Source: Cricetomys ansorgei | Taxonomy: Eukaryota; Chordata; Mammalia; Rodentia; Nesomyidae | DNA length: 64,000 bases | Assembly: GCA_026225945.1 (NCBI GenBank) | Contig: JAMJFZ010000711.1 | Coordinates: 5,953,501 to 6,017,500, forward strand | Direction of reading: 5' to 3' | In this document: one piece after another, positions 1 through 12,755 of the stretch | Numbering within the stretch: position 1 is the first letter of the stretch | How the letters are laid out: each line of letters opens with the position of its first letter | Made by a program: the position numbers and the translations under genes | Notes under the pieces: model-generated | Told to the model about the DNA's origin: nothing | Databases searched by the model: none | What the model saw: only the letters and a program-made list of their open reading frames with translations

Positions 1-1310
1 GTGAGATAAATTGTCTAGTAAAACAATTATGTAGAATTCTGTGATTGTATGTGCATGACAGTGTGTGTGTCCAAAAACATAGTATATCAGGATAGAAGTC
101 GTAGCTGTTATGTAGTTTTTCTAAATAATGAGGTTGGGAGTGTAGGGAAAATTAAAGAAATAAATTTATCTGTATGGCAGATAAAGTTCAAGATTACCCC
201 ACTGAAGATTAAAAGATTAAGGTAGAAGGGCTCATCTAAGTAAATATGGGTAGGAGTGCAGATCATAAAACTAAAGACAAAATGGATCTTATAGAAGCGC
301 TGTGTTTTGTTTAAGTTCTTTCAGGCAGAGATGTGATTCACATCTGGAAATACCATGCACAGCTATAAGGAAGTGGATAAAGAATGATGAGAGTTAAGGT
401 TTTCAATGTTGTAAAAACTTACAGGTGAACAAGAGCAAAAGAAAACAATATCAATATATTGTTGAAGAAAAGTGTGGACATAAGTATGGACTCACGTCTT
501 TGGAATTGACAAGTTCGTAAAAATTAAGGGGGGGGTTGGAGAAAAAATCACAACTCAGACATGAAGATGAAAACTAGCATGGAATACTCTTAGAGAAAGA
601 GGATAAAGGGAAAAGTGAAAGAAGCGGGAACTTCCCTCAATGCTGGAGTAGCATTCCTGTTTACTTGTGAGTAAGTAAGTGGTAGTAAGATGCTAATGAC
701 AGAGGAAGCAGAATGGTGCAGCTACAAACTGTCATTTGTAGCTGGCAAATATTTGAAATTTTAATTATGTAAAATGAAAGGTTTATTTAAAGAATTCAAC
801 TATCTCAACACTTGCCCAGATGTAAAGTATTCTGTAGTCATGAGGTTATTAGAAGCCATAATCCCGATTTCTCTCTGTTTAAACATTTTGTCAAGAAAAT
901 GCTGTTGGCTCTTAATGCTAATAAAAAAAATAACAGGAAGAAGTTCATGTTCTTAAGAAGCCAACATTTTGTATGGTGGAAAAGAGTAAATAAAGAAGAT
1001 GCAAGATAAAAAACTACAAATAGTTGTGATATACACATTTGCACAGAAATGTCACTTAAATGCAAAGTCTGCTGGAAATAAACTACAGCTGTAGATTGAG
1101 AATGAACGTTATTAAAACAAAACAAAGCAAAACAAAAACAGGTTTATTGAGTACTGTTCAAACAGTGCTTTCAACTCCAAGTGGAAATATTTGATGGGAT
1201 GATCACGAATGTTTGCTCAAAAATACATTGAACAAATAGAATGTGACTTTTAGTCACAATACCATCATTAGTATCTTTAGTGTTTTTAATTGAGAATTGT
1301 TATATGTCAT
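1..1310. other. AT-rich DNA, no gene recognised
   Basis: Short frames at 774-1125 overlap on both strands without codon structure. No repeat family was recognised; old eroded repeats may be present. Confidence 0.5.
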
Positions 1311-1330
1311 GTGTGTGTGTGTGTGTGTGT
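1311..1330. repeat. (GT)10 microsatellite
   Basis: Ten uninterrupted GT units are read directly, followed by ATGTGTTGGT. Confidence 0.95.
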
Positions 1331-1474
1331 ATGTGTTGGTGAAGTCCACCCCAATCCTTCCCTTTAATTTCTTCCCTGTCTCACTATTTTTTTCCCTCCT
1401 TACTTTCTGTGCTCTTTTTTTTAAGCCCTTTATTTCTGATTATGGCGCTGCCTGTGTGAACGTAGGAATGGGGC

Positions 1475-1878
1475 TATCTTAGTGAAACTTTCTATTGCTG
1501 TGATGAAACACCATGACCCATAAGCAAATTGTGGAAGAAAGGATTTATTTGGTTTACGCTTCCACATCACTGTTCATCATCTAAAGAAGTCAGGGCAGGC
1601 TTTCAACAGGGCGGAAACCTGGAAGCAAGAGCTGATGCAGAAGCCATGGAGGGGTGCTCTTTACTGGCTTGTTGCTTATGCCTTGCTCAGCCAGCATAAG
1701 AACACCAGGACCACCAGCCCAGGGGTGGCACTACACATAATGGGCTTGGCCCTCCCTCATCCATCACTAATTAAGAAAATCCCTTATAGTTGGAGCTTAT
1801 GGATGCATTTTCTTAGGTGAGGTTTCCTTTTTTCAGATGACTGTCTTGTGTCAAGTTGACATAAGACTAGCCAGGACA
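1475..1878 (-). mobile_element. MT-type MaLR solo LTR
   Basis: On the minus strand this is a full-length LTR of about 404 bp. Its 5' end lies near 1878 (complement of CTAGCCAGGACA) and its 3' end near 1475 (complement of TATCTTAGTG). It is clearly homologous to the two LTRs at 39042-39447 and 40551-40959: all share the block around CCATGGAGG with CAGGACCACCAGCCC and the motif TATTGCTGTGATGAAACACC near the 3' end. No internal region adjoins it, so it is a solo LTR. No target-site duplication was clear. The MT subfamily name is from memory. Confidence 0.82.
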
Positions 1879-1889
1879 AGGATAATATT

Positions 1890-2030
1890 CTGTACCGTGG
1901 GCAGTCTCTCATGGGCTGTATCCTTGAGGAAATCAATTCCCTTCTCCCTGCAGCTATCAATCACCAAAAGCTCTTCCTCAAGGGGTGAGATTTCTAGCAT
2001 ATTATTCTCTACTTGTTATTGCTTATGAGT
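1890..2030 (-). mobile_element. possible L1 (Lx-like) fragment
   Basis: The stretch around CAGCTATCAATCACC followed by AGCTCTTCCTCAAGGGGTG resembles the minus strand of rodent Lx 3' UTRs. It is short and diverged. Confidence 0.35.
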
Positions 2031-3004
2031 AGATGTTTTCTGCTCATCTTTCCTTCTGTATTATCTACACTTTAGGTGATTGGGAATTAGCTGAACATGA
2101 TTGTTGAATTTTTGCAATTATTTCTGTTAAGTTATTTATGAAATAAGTTAGGGTGCACAATCATTTATGACACAGTCTGTCTCATCACACTCTTGACCTG
2201 AACATCAGCTCTTAATGAGTCTCATGGAAAGGTTGCATTTCTGGCTCACTAGCTGCCTCTGTGCTCAGCAATTTAAACCGTAGTTAAACATTGAGCACAA
2301 GAATACATGAGTCAGCACTGACTAAAATTCCCTTATAAAAAGTCATCCTCAATTACTCTGAATTATAAGCAAAACTTCCCAGTATCACCAATTTGACCTT
2401 CAGCAGGAATGTGATAACACATTACAAGTTCATTTGTAAATTTCTATTTTAAGAGATACAAACTTTCTTAAATATCGCGGCTCATATGTTCTAAAGTACA
2501 ATATCTGGGTTAAATTAGATTGAATTCAAATTTTGTCAGTTGCTAAAGGAAGCATCTGTGAGTATTAGAAGTTGTTAACCTTGTAAAATGTGCTAAATAG
2601 TGTGTTGTCTGTAATTATCATTGTCAAATCTGCACCAGAAATACACATGCATGCTTACATATTCTAGAATTTAATGTTCACTCTATAGGTCCATTGCACA
2701 TTGTACTGTTACACAAAACATTTTTGCAAAAGTTTATATTTTATGTTGAACATCCTTCATATGTTGTATTCTCCATTCCTCCATTTTTTTCTCCTTCATC
2801 ACACATTTTATTCTGCATCTTTTCTCAAAGATGTTTTTACAGAGAATACTTGGAATCAAACAAGTTATATTTTTGATTAGAGTGAATCCGTAATGAAATT
2901 ATCAATATATTGAAAGAAGTGGCACATTCAGGTAAACGATATCATGAGGACTGTACAAGTAGCCTTTTTATTTCATCAAATAGTTTTCATGCTCTTGTAT
3001 ACAA
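2031..3004. other. AT-rich DNA, no gene recognised
   Basis: No open frame above about 60 codons and no recognisable repeat. Confidence 0.5.
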
Positions 3005-3167
3005 CCAGGTGTCAGTTCTTAACACCCACATGGCAGATCCCACCTCTCTTGAATTCCATTTTCAAGGTATTTGATACCTTCTTCTGGCCTCTGTAGGTAC
3101 TAGGCATGCATGTGGTACACAGACATACATGTAGACAAACATACACATAAATTTAAAAGAATCTCAA
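3005..3167 (+). repeat. B3-like SINE (B2 superfamily), degenerate
   Basis: The 3' half is recognisable: CACCCACATGGCAG, then TTCTGGCCTCTGTAGGTAC, CATGCATGTGGTACAC and a CATAAAT tail. The Pol III box region is eroded. Confidence 0.65.
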
Positions 3168-3537
3168 AAAACAGAAAAAAAATCATGGCATTAAAAGGTA
3201 AGATAGAAAGCTAATTAAGTCACTCTGCAATTACAAAATGGATAAAATGCTTTCTGCATCCCATCTTCACCCCCTTCCCACATTCACTTCCATTCTATTT
3301 GTCATCACGCTTAAAAATCACATGCCAGGAGTAGACCATTGTAATATAAATGGTAAATTTTAGTTGTTTTTCTTAGGAAAGATTTATCTCTTAAAAGAAG
3401 AAATAAGGCATTCATACATATTTCTATAATTGGTTATTTGTTGCGTATATGTAAATTAGGAATATTATTCTGTCCTCAAAATATTTACTACTATTTCTTC
3501 ACTATTTTTGGAAAGTAAGAAGTCTTCTTCCTTTTTT

Positions 3538-3663
3538 CTTTTTTTTTTTTTTTTTTTGGTATTTCAAGACGATGTCTCTGTGGTAATCTTGGCTGCCCTG
3601 GAACTCATTTTGTAGACCAGGCTGGGCTGGCCTTGAACTCACAGAGATCTGCCTGCCTCTAAG
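3538..3663 (-). repeat. B1 SINE, truncated
   Basis: A T-run (the element's A tail) is followed by the B1 complement, including CTGGAACTCATTTTGTAGACC, GGCCTTGAACTCACAGAGAT and CTGCCTGCCTCTAAG. The element's 5' end, including the A box, is missing. The right end abuts a B4 element. Confidence 0.88.
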
Positions 3664-3699
3664 ACTTCTCGATAGAGGTTCTTTTGTTGTTGTTTTTAT

Positions 3700-3995
3700 T
3701 GTGTGTTGAGAGGGGAGGATATGCATGTGTGTGCATGTATGGAGGCCAAAGTTGATGTTGGGTGTCTTCTCAATCACTCTGCACTTCACCTATGGAACCA
3801 GAGCCTTTCAGTTGAACCCAGGGCTTGCAGATTCAGCTGGTGTAGCTAGCAAGCTTGCTCCAGGGATCCCTGTTTATAACAAAGTACTGATATCACTGGT
3901 AGGAGTCTGCCTAGCTTGATGTTTTTGAGGATCTGAACCCTTCTACTCAAGCTTGTGTGACAAGCACTTCACCGACTGAGTCAGTTCCCCAGCCA
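3700..3995 (-). repeat. B4 SINE
   Basis: Complement of the B4 consensus in order: GGTGTCTTCTCAATCACTCT, CCAGGGATCCC, and the ID-like head CAAGCACTTCACCGACTGAG then CCCCAGCC. The head at the right end fixes minus orientation. Confidence 0.82.
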
Positions 3996-4289
3996 TCACA
4001 GACTTTCCTGTGTTCATTGATTGCTGTACTTTAAAGAGCATAATATATTAAATTTTATTGCTTCTTGCTTATTATGCTATTTGAGGTGATTTTCCAATTA
4101 ACACTTTATTTCATGATTATATGAATTTAACAATGGCGAATATTGCTTATAAAATAGAATAATTCTTTTTTTTTCTGAACTGAAATTGTATAGTAGTTCT
4201 TATTAATTAAAAAAAATATTTCAGGAACCTCAAACATTTAGTTGAAAGTAATACAAAAGGTATTGTATTATATTTAAAATATATTTTTT

Positions 4290-4488
4290 AGTTTATATGT
4301 ATGTGCGAATGTGTGTATTGGGGTGTATGTAGGTGCACCATTTCTTTGAGGTGCCCAGAGAAGGCAGAAGAGGGTTTGGATTCCCTGGATCTGGAGTTAC
4401 AGACAGTAGTGATTTGTCATGTGGATTGCTGGAAACTGAACTCCTGTCCTCTGCAATAGCAGTGAGTTCTCTATAACTGCTAAGCCCA
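4290..4488 (-). repeat. B3-like SINE
   Basis: Complement of B3: GGTGCCCAGAGAAGGCAGAAG, CCCTGGATCTGGAGTTACAGA, GGAAACTGAACTCCTGTCCT and a degraded head ending CTAAGCCC. Confidence 0.82.
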
Positions 4489-5977
4489 AGTAGTGTCCTT
4501 AAAAAAATTCCCCCTTTGAATACAACCTTGAAACAAAGTCAGACTTCAGCAACAAGAAGAATTCCATTTCTAAGTCATTTCTCGGAGCACTTTCTAAGTC
4601 CACGGTAAAAGAAACCTGAGCAGCTGAGTGCCTAATGTCTTTATTCCCATCAGATCTTAACTTCAGGATCTGAACTCTCTTATCACAATGAATAAATCAA
4701 GTTGAGAGCTGAATGTCCTAAAAGCCTTGACTGCAGAAAGCATCCATTGTGCAGAGCTGGAACAGTGATTCAGATGCATACCTCTCACTATATTGCTATT
4801 ACCCTCTGCTTTTAACTCATTAAATGCTCTGAAAGGAAGTGTAAAATGATATTTTAGATGCATAGAAATTTTCTCTTGTCTTTCTTGAACTTTATATTTC
4901 ATCATAATGAACAGTGAATCATAACTGATTGTAAACAAGTGAAAAGAATTAATGTTAGTCTAACTAAATGTTTCCCATCCAGCATATGCTGATACCAATG
5001 CAAAAGCAGTTTTGAAGGCACTCTTAATCAGAATTGAATATTTCCCTGATTACCACCCCCTGATTCTTCTGAGCTCTATATCTAATCTCCTTTGGAAAAT
5101 TGCACTGATATTACCTGTCACTCAACATACAAATTAGAACTCTGAAATCTGTAAGGAAAGAAGAGACTGGATTGAGAATAGCAACTACTTAAGTAATTGT
5201 ACTTAAGATTCCATAGTGAACTGCATTGAATATAGTATTGAGATTCCTTTGCTTTAGCAGTTTTATTTCATAGTAATTATTCCCACAGAAGCAGCATTGG
5301 AAATCAGCTGGCAAATAATAGGTAGAGAAGTTTAGTCTTAATATAATGCAGAGATAAGGATATTTTATAAGGTAATCAAAAGAGTAGCATACAATTATGA
5401 TCTTGTAATGCAAAGCTCAGACTAGTGGACAGAACAGATCAATAGAATAGCACTTTCGTAATGAAAGATATAGAATTTTCAACCAATATCTGGGCAAAGG
5501 ATATGGAACACTTTTCTGTGATGGTGATGAGACCAGCAAGATAAATATATTCTTGTTGTTTCTCATTGAGGACAGTAAGGTGTAACAACAGACTAGCATG
5601 TTTAATCCATCAATATTTGATGTAAGTCTTTGGGCAAATCAACTTTCCAGTTTTTCATTTATTAATCTGAACTGTATGAACCATTACTTGCTTATAAGCT
5701 GAATCCAAAAACAAGCAAAACTAAATATTTTTCAAATAAGTTTTTCACCTGATATAACCATCAACACTTCAAGAAATGCTGGAGAGAAAAAGTGCTTAAT
5801 AGAGTGTTTTGAAAAATAAAAATTGAATAAATAATAATCTATCAATTAACATGTATCTCAATTGAATCATAAACTATACTTGACTCTTACATATTGGTTT
5901 TAAAACAATTCAGAAATACACACATATGACATGTACATGTATACAAACTATATAAATATCTTTTTATGTGTTTTATG
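4489..5977. other. AT-rich DNA, no gene recognised
   Basis: Frames at 4663-5599 are short and on one strand only by chance. No repeat was confidently recognised. Confidence 0.5.
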
Positions 5978-6040
5978 TGCTAGTCCTATTTTGTAGATGA
6001 GAGAAATAAGGCAGAGGGATAGTGCTATCAGTTGTCAAGG
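5978..6040 (-). repeat. possible MIR fragment
   Basis: CCTATTTTGTAGATGAGAG followed by AAATAAGGCAGAGGG fits the MIR complement (TTTTACAGATGAGGAAACTG type). Confidence 0.4.
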
Positions 6041-6072
6041 CTCAGTTCTCTATGTCCAGTGACTTAAAATAC

Positions 6073-6231
6073 GGTTTGGCAGAGTGGTGGTGCATGCCTT
6101 TAATCCCAGCACTCAAGAGGCAGAGGGAGGCAAATCTCTGTGAGTTTGAGGCCAGCCTGGTCTACAGAGTGAGTTTTAAGACAGCACAGCCAGAGTTACA
6201 ACAGAGAAACCCTGTCTCAAAAATCTAAAAA
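6073..6231 (+). repeat. B1 SINE, nearly full length
   Basis: Begins at GGTTTGGCAGAGTGGTGG and includes the Pol III A-box region, TGCCTTTAATCCCAGCACTC, GTTTGAGGCCAGCCTGGTCT and AAACCCTGTCTCAAAAA with a short AT tail. AAAATAC before and ATAATAC after may be the target-site duplication. Confidence 0.93.
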
Positions 6232-6241
6232 TAAATAATAC

Positions 6242-8035
6242 AGTTTGTTCAGGACCAGCCATGTCTATCTTAAAGGGCATCTCATTTATATGTTGGATAC
6301 TCATATTCAATCAGAAGTTTTGGAGTAATGAAGTAATGTGTATGTTCAAGGTCAGAGTGGAATCTAGAATTTTTGCCTTTTCCTCCATTTTTGCCATGGT
6401 TCAAGTCTACAACCTCACATGAGAAGTTCTGGTTCTGCTCCAATGTCACTGAGAGTAACCAATTGGATTTGATTTAAGCAATATAATTTTAGAGATCTTT
6501 ATGGAATCATAGTTTGAAATGTGTTTGGCTTGTTTCACATGAACTCTTGCATTTCAATTATGTATCATTAGAAATCACTATGGTAATTTATATTGTTCAG
6601 CTGATAGGCTTTAGAATCACCATACAAATAAAAATCTGGTCATGTCTGTGAGGTATTTTCTAAATCAGGGTCAATAAGTTGGAAGAATCACCTCAAACAT
6701 TCCATTGGCTTAGATCCAAGACATAGAAAAAAAGAAAATTATCTGAATGATAATATTCATGATTCTTCATCATCTTGTGTTTCCTGATTGTGGATGAAAT
6801 TTGACCATTGTCTCAGGCACCTACTGCCTTAATTTCCTACAACATAATAGTTTGTATCCTCAAAGCATCAATGAAAAAAACTCTTCTTTGATAAGTTTCT
6901 TTGGTTTGGTATCTTATTGCAGCAGCAAGATAATTTAACTACTGTAGTTGCTGAATTCTAAAATATAATGATATGTTGAAAAAAGCAATCTACCTCCTTG
7001 GAGTTAATTTCAAATGGGTTCAGCAGAGCTGCCAATCCACAAATAACTCTTGATGCAGATAATTGAGTTAGAACACAAAATGTACACTCATATACTTTAC
7101 CAAAAACATAAAACAATGGATTTTTCTCATTAAATCTTCACCAAGCCTCACTGACTTTTCATAGTTATCTGTTTACTTTAAATATATATTATCCTTAGCA
7201 AGTAATTAGCGATTATTCTCACATTCAATGTTTATAACTTCTGTTGAATTAACAACATTTTAATTTCACATTTAGTAGTAGTTCTTACATCCTGGACTTG
7301 AGAGATGTTCACCAGGGAGAGAAAAGCACACACTTCTGTCTTTCTCCTTCTGGCTTTTAGGACCTCCAACACTTGGAAATTGGAACAAGGTTGACATTGT
7401 AGAGGTCATGAATCACTGAGTATGACATGGTTCTAAAATGCAAGACTAGACAACAAAACTGGAGCAAAAAAGGTCAGGTTAAAGAAATGGCATTATTACT
7501 GAGGAAGGTCTTGAGGGGAAGACATTAAAGGGCTTATATTTAATTGCTAGAGCAATGGGAAACAATTTGAGAGGTTTTAGATCAGCTATTCTTAAGACTA
7601 GCAATGGCTTCTATACCTGTAAATCAGATATCCACTTTTCAAGTCACCATTTTATTTGATCCATTCACAGATTTTGAAAGAATTATTCATCTGTCATATT
7701 CATCTGGAAACAATCAACAAAAAAAATATTTTTTCACATATTTCCCAGAAAATTGTATTTAATTAGCAAAAAGCTCAGACTTTCTGCCATTCAGTTTTGA
7801 TGTTGGTACTGAATCCTACTTCACCTTTAAGCATTGAACATCTAATTCTATTTTTTAAATGTATGGTGACATCAGATTTATTTTTTCACACAAAATATCC
7901 AAAGAGTAAAAAGGAAAATGAGCTAGACAAGAGGCAACAGAAACCGATTCAGAAATATTTGAGGGCTAAGGATTTATGGTTGTTTCATGAAACATATCTT
8001 CTGCATACTCAGGAATGTAAATACTTGATTACTTG
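6242..8035. other. AT-rich DNA, no gene recognised
   Basis: A 98-codon frame at 7797-8093 runs into the LTR fragment that follows and has no recognisable domain. No other repeat was recognised. Confidence 0.5.
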
Positions 8036-8321
8036 GTCTGCATGTGGCAGTGCTCTCTGGAGGGATTATGGTAAGTACTACTGGAGGAAGTAAATCACCA
8101 GAGAGGGGCTTAGAGGGTTCAAGGTCTCACCCGACTTCCAGTTCACTCTGCTTCATGAGACCTTTCATTTCTCTGCTCCTGCCATGATGCCTGCCACCTG
8201 CTGCAATGCTTCCTGCCATGTGGACTCTTACCCATCTGAAGGTAAGCTGAAATAAACTCTCTCATAAGTTGTTTTCGAGTGTGGTATTTGATCGTAGCAA
8301 TAGAAAACTAATTAATATAGG
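8036..8321 (+). mobile_element. MT-type MaLR LTR, 3' portion
   Basis: The LTR 3' half is recognised from CACCCGACTTCCAGTTCACT, CTCCTGCCATGATGCCTGCC, TGGACTCTTACCCATCTG, the polyadenylation signal AATAAA in CTGAAATAAACTCTCTC, and the end AGCAATAGAAAACTAATTA. The 5' half is missing or too eroded to place. Confidence 0.75.
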
Positions 8322-8322
8322 G

Positions 8323-9817
8323 ATATTATATTTCACAGTTTCTACTTTCTTTTCTTTTGATTATTTGAGAACAATAATGATTTTTCCCTATGAACAGTGT
8401 ACACATTTAGAGCTGTGTTTTACATATTTTCTTTTTCACGGCAATATGTTGTTCCTAAGTCATCAAAAACATTACTTGGATAACAGTTAACTGACCACAT
8501 AGAGAAGACTGAAATTCTTTGTCAGTATATTATATGAAAGATTACAAAGACTGACATTTCAGAAATGAAAAAATGTTTACCATAAAAATTCTACAGGAGA
8601 CAATACTAATGCAGTTATATTTAAGGTTACCAGTGAAGGTCTTCTTTTATTTAAATGCATACATATCATGGTGAAAGTTTCCATCACTGCATTATTCTAA
8701 GTATCCCTGTCTTTGCCAGCAAGACTTAAATCTTTAGGGTAGAAGAAGAGAAACTTGAAGATCAAATGATATAAAACACAACAAAGCACCAACTCAACTG
8801 GTGTGGCTCTTTGGGGTCTTTGAAACCAGTAAAACAGCCTACAAATGGGATGGGAAGAAGTATTACCTTCTTTATACTGGGGTAGGTGATGCTAGAGGTG
8901 TTTCAAGGGACCCAGTCCACTCCCCAGCCCTATCACAATCTGCATGCTTCTCTTAACTGAATTTTCTTCACCTGTACTTTCTAGACTAAATAACAAGGAA
9001 GCCTATGTTAACAAAATTATAAGTGGCTTTTACTAGCTAAGAAATAAGAAAACTATTGTAACATATTAGTATACACAAATTATTGATGAAATGCCTTTCT
9101 GTTAGGTTGAAAATAATTCCAGAAAAACTTATTTTTTTTTTTACTAACATTTTCTAATTATCAGAGACCAATCTCTATTCACTCATTTGTTTAATAATAT
9201 ATTAAATTCTGTCTTGTTATAAACAATATTCTGACCTGGATTACTTTCAAGAACAAATTTTGAGTTAGAATACAGTTCCTATCAATGGAGAAGATAAGAA
9301 AACCATCAAACCAAACTCAGTAGATTATGGTCAGGACAAGGAATCCTTTCTCAAGAGTCAAAGTGCTCCAGCGGGGCTGATAGTGACAGAGTTCATCATC
9401 CCTGCTTGTTACTGCTTTTGTAAAACCTCTTAGTTGTTGCAGGAACATCACTGACCAAAGCAATCAAAATAAAAACCATTTTCCTTACATTGTAGAAATT
9501 GAGAAAATATTGAAATGCGAGAAAATTTCTCACTAGGACAGAAAGCAGAAGATGACCTCCATTTGAGGCATTTTTGTTTTCCAAATGAAATACTTTTACC
9601 GTTTCAGCAGACATCTCAGGAAATCGTGACAGGAGAAAACAATTCTGCTTTTCACCTTCTTAAATACAATCTTCTAAAGTATTCTAAGATGGGAAGTTAT
9701 TTTACTGTGCAATCTACTGCCACCCATTCATACACAAAGTTTTATGTTGATTTGGAAAATAAAAGAAATTTTAAATGCTGCTATATTTTATTGTACTAAT
9801 GTGTTCTTTTACATGCA
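8323..9817. other. AT-rich DNA, no gene recognised
   Basis: Overlapping short frames occur on both strands near 9396-9799 without coding character. Confidence 0.5.
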
Positions 9818-10102
9818 AATGTACATGTGTGTGCGTGAAGAAACAAGAGAAAAAACTTGGTTCTTTTTCCATAGTGGCTTTCCACCTTATTTTATGAGAG
9901 TTTCTCATTGTCCTAGAACCTACAAAATATGTTGGGGTGTTTGACTTGCAAACTGCAGAGATACTCTGGTGTTTGCCTCTCCAGTCCTGGGAATATAAGC
10001 ACGAACCACATCTTCCTTTGTATATGAATTCTGGGAACTGAACTCAGATTGCCATGTTTATGCAGCAAACATTTTACTGACAGACGTATCACTTCAGATC
10101 TT
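9818..10102 (-). repeat. B4 SINE, diverged
   Basis: The B4 complement is read through CCACCTTATTTTATGAGAG, CCAGTCCTGGGAATATAAGC, TCTGGGAACTGAACTCAGAT and AGCAAACATTTTACTGACAG, the last matching the ID-like head. Confidence 0.72.
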
Positions 10103-10337
10103 GTATTATGCTTTGAACAGATATTTATATGAGATTTTGTAAAATAGTATTCCACATCGTAGCCTAAATATTGAACAGAATTGAAAAATAAGCAATGCAT
10201 GACAATTTGAAAATAGGAGCACTATAGAAATAATATAAGGTGGTTAATTGCTATAATTGTGTCATAGACATTTTACACACAGCTTTTCTGTTAAATGTTC
10301 ATTACAAAGATACAACCGTTAAAACTGTATATACAAA

Positions 10338-10538
10338 CATGGGAAGATGGCTTATGGTTTCTAAGAGCATTTACTTTTCTTGCAGATGATCCAAGTTAGC
10401 TTCCCTGAATCCATGTCTGACACTCACAATCACATACAATACTAGCTTCAGCAGATTCAGTACCTTCTTGTGGCAAGCACAGTCACATGTAATCACATGC
10501 ATATGTATGTGCTTACAAATAAAATAAAACTTTAAAAA
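10338..10538 (+). repeat. B2/B3-type SINE, diverged
   Basis: Starts near GGGAAGATGGCTTATGG and continues through TCTAAGAGCATTTACTTTTC, a CCTTCTTGTGGCAAGCACAG tail block and AAATAAAATAAAACTTT. Confidence 0.75.
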
Positions 10539-10540
10539 AG

Positions 10541-11164
10541 CTGTATACTATGTGCACTGGTAGATGCCCAAGAATGTGAGTTTAATATATATTAATTTTT
10601 AGACCTTTACCAACATACCCAAAAGAACACACAAAAATGTATACAAATGTATACATGTATACAAATGCCAAAATTTAAGACATAAGATACAAAAATGAAT
10701 AACACAAAAATCATACATGATGTAAACATATTCTAAACTAAGACAGCTTCATGTATGAGGCCAAGCTACATGTCTAACTTTAAAAAGGAACAAGATTTAA
10801 AAAAAATAAAAACACAAAAAGAGAGAAATACGCTTGTACACAAGTATTGATCTCTGAAATCCCTGACCTTCTTTAGATGATTACAGATTGAATGAGTAAT
10901 TATTTATAAAATAGGAAAATTGTGAAAGATGATTTCTGAAAGGTTTATACATGTATTCATTTATTACAGATTTTCCAATTTATTTATAGTTTTTTTTTTC
11001 AAAGAATTCATTAATGAACTTCTCAAGTTCTTTACTTTTTCTGTTGTCATGCTGTCCTGATCTCTAGATTTAACACAGGTCATCACTTCCTTTTAGTTTG
11101 ACTGAGCACATGCCATTCTTGCTCGTCTTTTCACAGAGACAAGTCTTTATTTCCTAGATTCTTT
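10541..11164. other. AT-rich DNA, no gene recognised
   Basis: Contains short TGTATACAAATG repeats near 10640-10665; nothing else recognised. Confidence 0.5.
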
Positions 11165-11992
11165 ACTTAATATTATTTAAAACAATTTTAAATTTAAATA
11201 TACTTTGATCACATTCTTCCTCTCCTCCAAATTCATACAGATTCTCTCCTGTTCCTTACCACCCAATTTTTAGTTCTTTCTCAAAAAACAAACCCCAATA
11301 CAAACAAACTCCCAAAAACTAGAAAATAAAATGCAACATCACCCCCCGCAAAGAAAAAAACTGTGACCAAATAAAAGCATGCATGCTCGCGCACGCACAC
11401 AAACACATACACACACACATACACCTGTGTACATTACACCTGTGTACATTATTTTATTTGTTTGTTAACTACTCCTGAACACTAGATATGCCATGGAGGG
11501 ATTGACATACCCAAGGTCATACCATTGGAGAGGACTAATTTTCCCTCTCCCAGCAGGTATAAATGACAGTTCAGTTGTTTATCTTTACCCTAGTGGTTAT
11601 GATTACATTCATTCATTCATTTGTTTTTTCATTAAAAAAACTAAATAAAATATAAAAGATAAAACAAAACTATCATTGAAGTGGACAAAACAAACCAACA
11701 AAAAGAAAAGACCCCAGAAGAAGGCACAAGCATCAGAAACATGCTAGTTCACACACTCAGAAGTCCCATAAAAGCGCTACACTGAAAGCCATAGTATATA
11801 CACAGAGGAGCTCGTGCAATCTGTGCAGGCCCTGTGTTTGCTATTTCAGTCCCTGTGAGTTCATATGAGCTTTTCTTAGTTGATTTAGAGAACCTTGTTT
11901 TCTTTGTGTCTCCAAAGGAGGGTGATTTGATGGAGACATCCTATTTAGTACTGAGTGTCCCAAGGTCTCTGGTCTCTGTCTCTGTTTCTCTT

Positions 11993-12044
<52 letters not shown>

Positions 12045-12750
12045 GTGTAAAGTCTGGGTTTCTATATTTTTTCTCATCTGCTGTGGGAAGAAACTTCTCT
12101 CATGGTAGGTGAGCAAGGCAGTGGTCTATGAGTATAGCAGAATATCATTAGGAGCCATTTTATCATTATATATTTTTTCTTTATTATTTGGTTATGCCCT
12201 AGGTCCATTGGTTCTCTAGTCTCAGACTACCTAAGCAGTGTTGTCTATGAATTTCATCTTCTAGAGTGACCCTTAATAGATCAGTTATTGGTTGATAAAT
12301 CCCACAAGCTTTGTGCCACCATTAGCCTAACATATCTTGCAAGTAGTACACCATTATGCTTATGGTTGGCTTTTTGTTTATGTTATTTTTGATAAACAAA
12401 GATGCTTAAACATAAGGATAAAAGCTCTGTGTAAGCATCAGTTCTATATCTCCATGTTCACTGAGTTGTGTGGGTGTTGTTTCCAGCACTGGGATCTTGC
12501 TATCAGTTTGTGGTTGCAACCTATAATAGCCTGACAATAGCCTAGATTTATTTGGGAATTCATGTGGGACCCCTTTGGTCAACAACTCAATTAAATTAAA
12601 GCCACATCTGGTACCTAAAGCTTCCCTTGGTGACAAGAGATGGCCAGTTAGTTCTCTGTCCTCCTCATTATTTGGCTATTTCACTTATTATTATTTTTTT
12701 ATTAGTTTTAGGAGGTTTCTACTGTTTTAGGTTTCTATACTACCTCCCAA
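11165..12750 (-). mobile_element. L1 (Lx type) 3' region, about 1.6 kb
   Basis: A long colinear match to rodent Lx 3' UTR on the minus strand. The left end is the element's 3' terminus (CACATTCTTCCTCTCCTCC). It continues through TAACTACTCCTGAACACTAG, CCCTCTCCCAGCAGGTATAA, CTGTGAGTTCATATGAGC, TATAGCAGAATATCATTAGG and GGTGACAAGAGATGGCCAG. It carries a (CA)n patch near 11400, a perfect 15-bp tandem pair at 11421-11450 and a (TG)n array at 11995-12043. Frames inside it are not genes. The right edge, where the AGTCAG-rich repeat begins, is approximate. Confidence 0.87.
11995..12043. repeat. (TG)n microsatellite inside L1
   Basis: About 24 uninterrupted TG units. It creates the Cys-Val and Thr-His frames on the two strands. 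Confidence 0.97.
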
Positions 12751-12755
12751 ATGCT

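Noticed and set aside
9396..9799. Overlapping frames on both strands
   Set aside because: Opposed frames in AT-rich DNA with no homology.
11834..12116. 90-codon frames on both strands with poly Cys-Val or Thr-His
   Set aside because: Created by a (TG)n array inside a minus-strand L1 3' UTR. The same applies to frames at 14668-14945, 15299-15592, 23422-23631, 24038-24284, 35349-35597, 42302-42657, 45584-45856 and 51840-52107.
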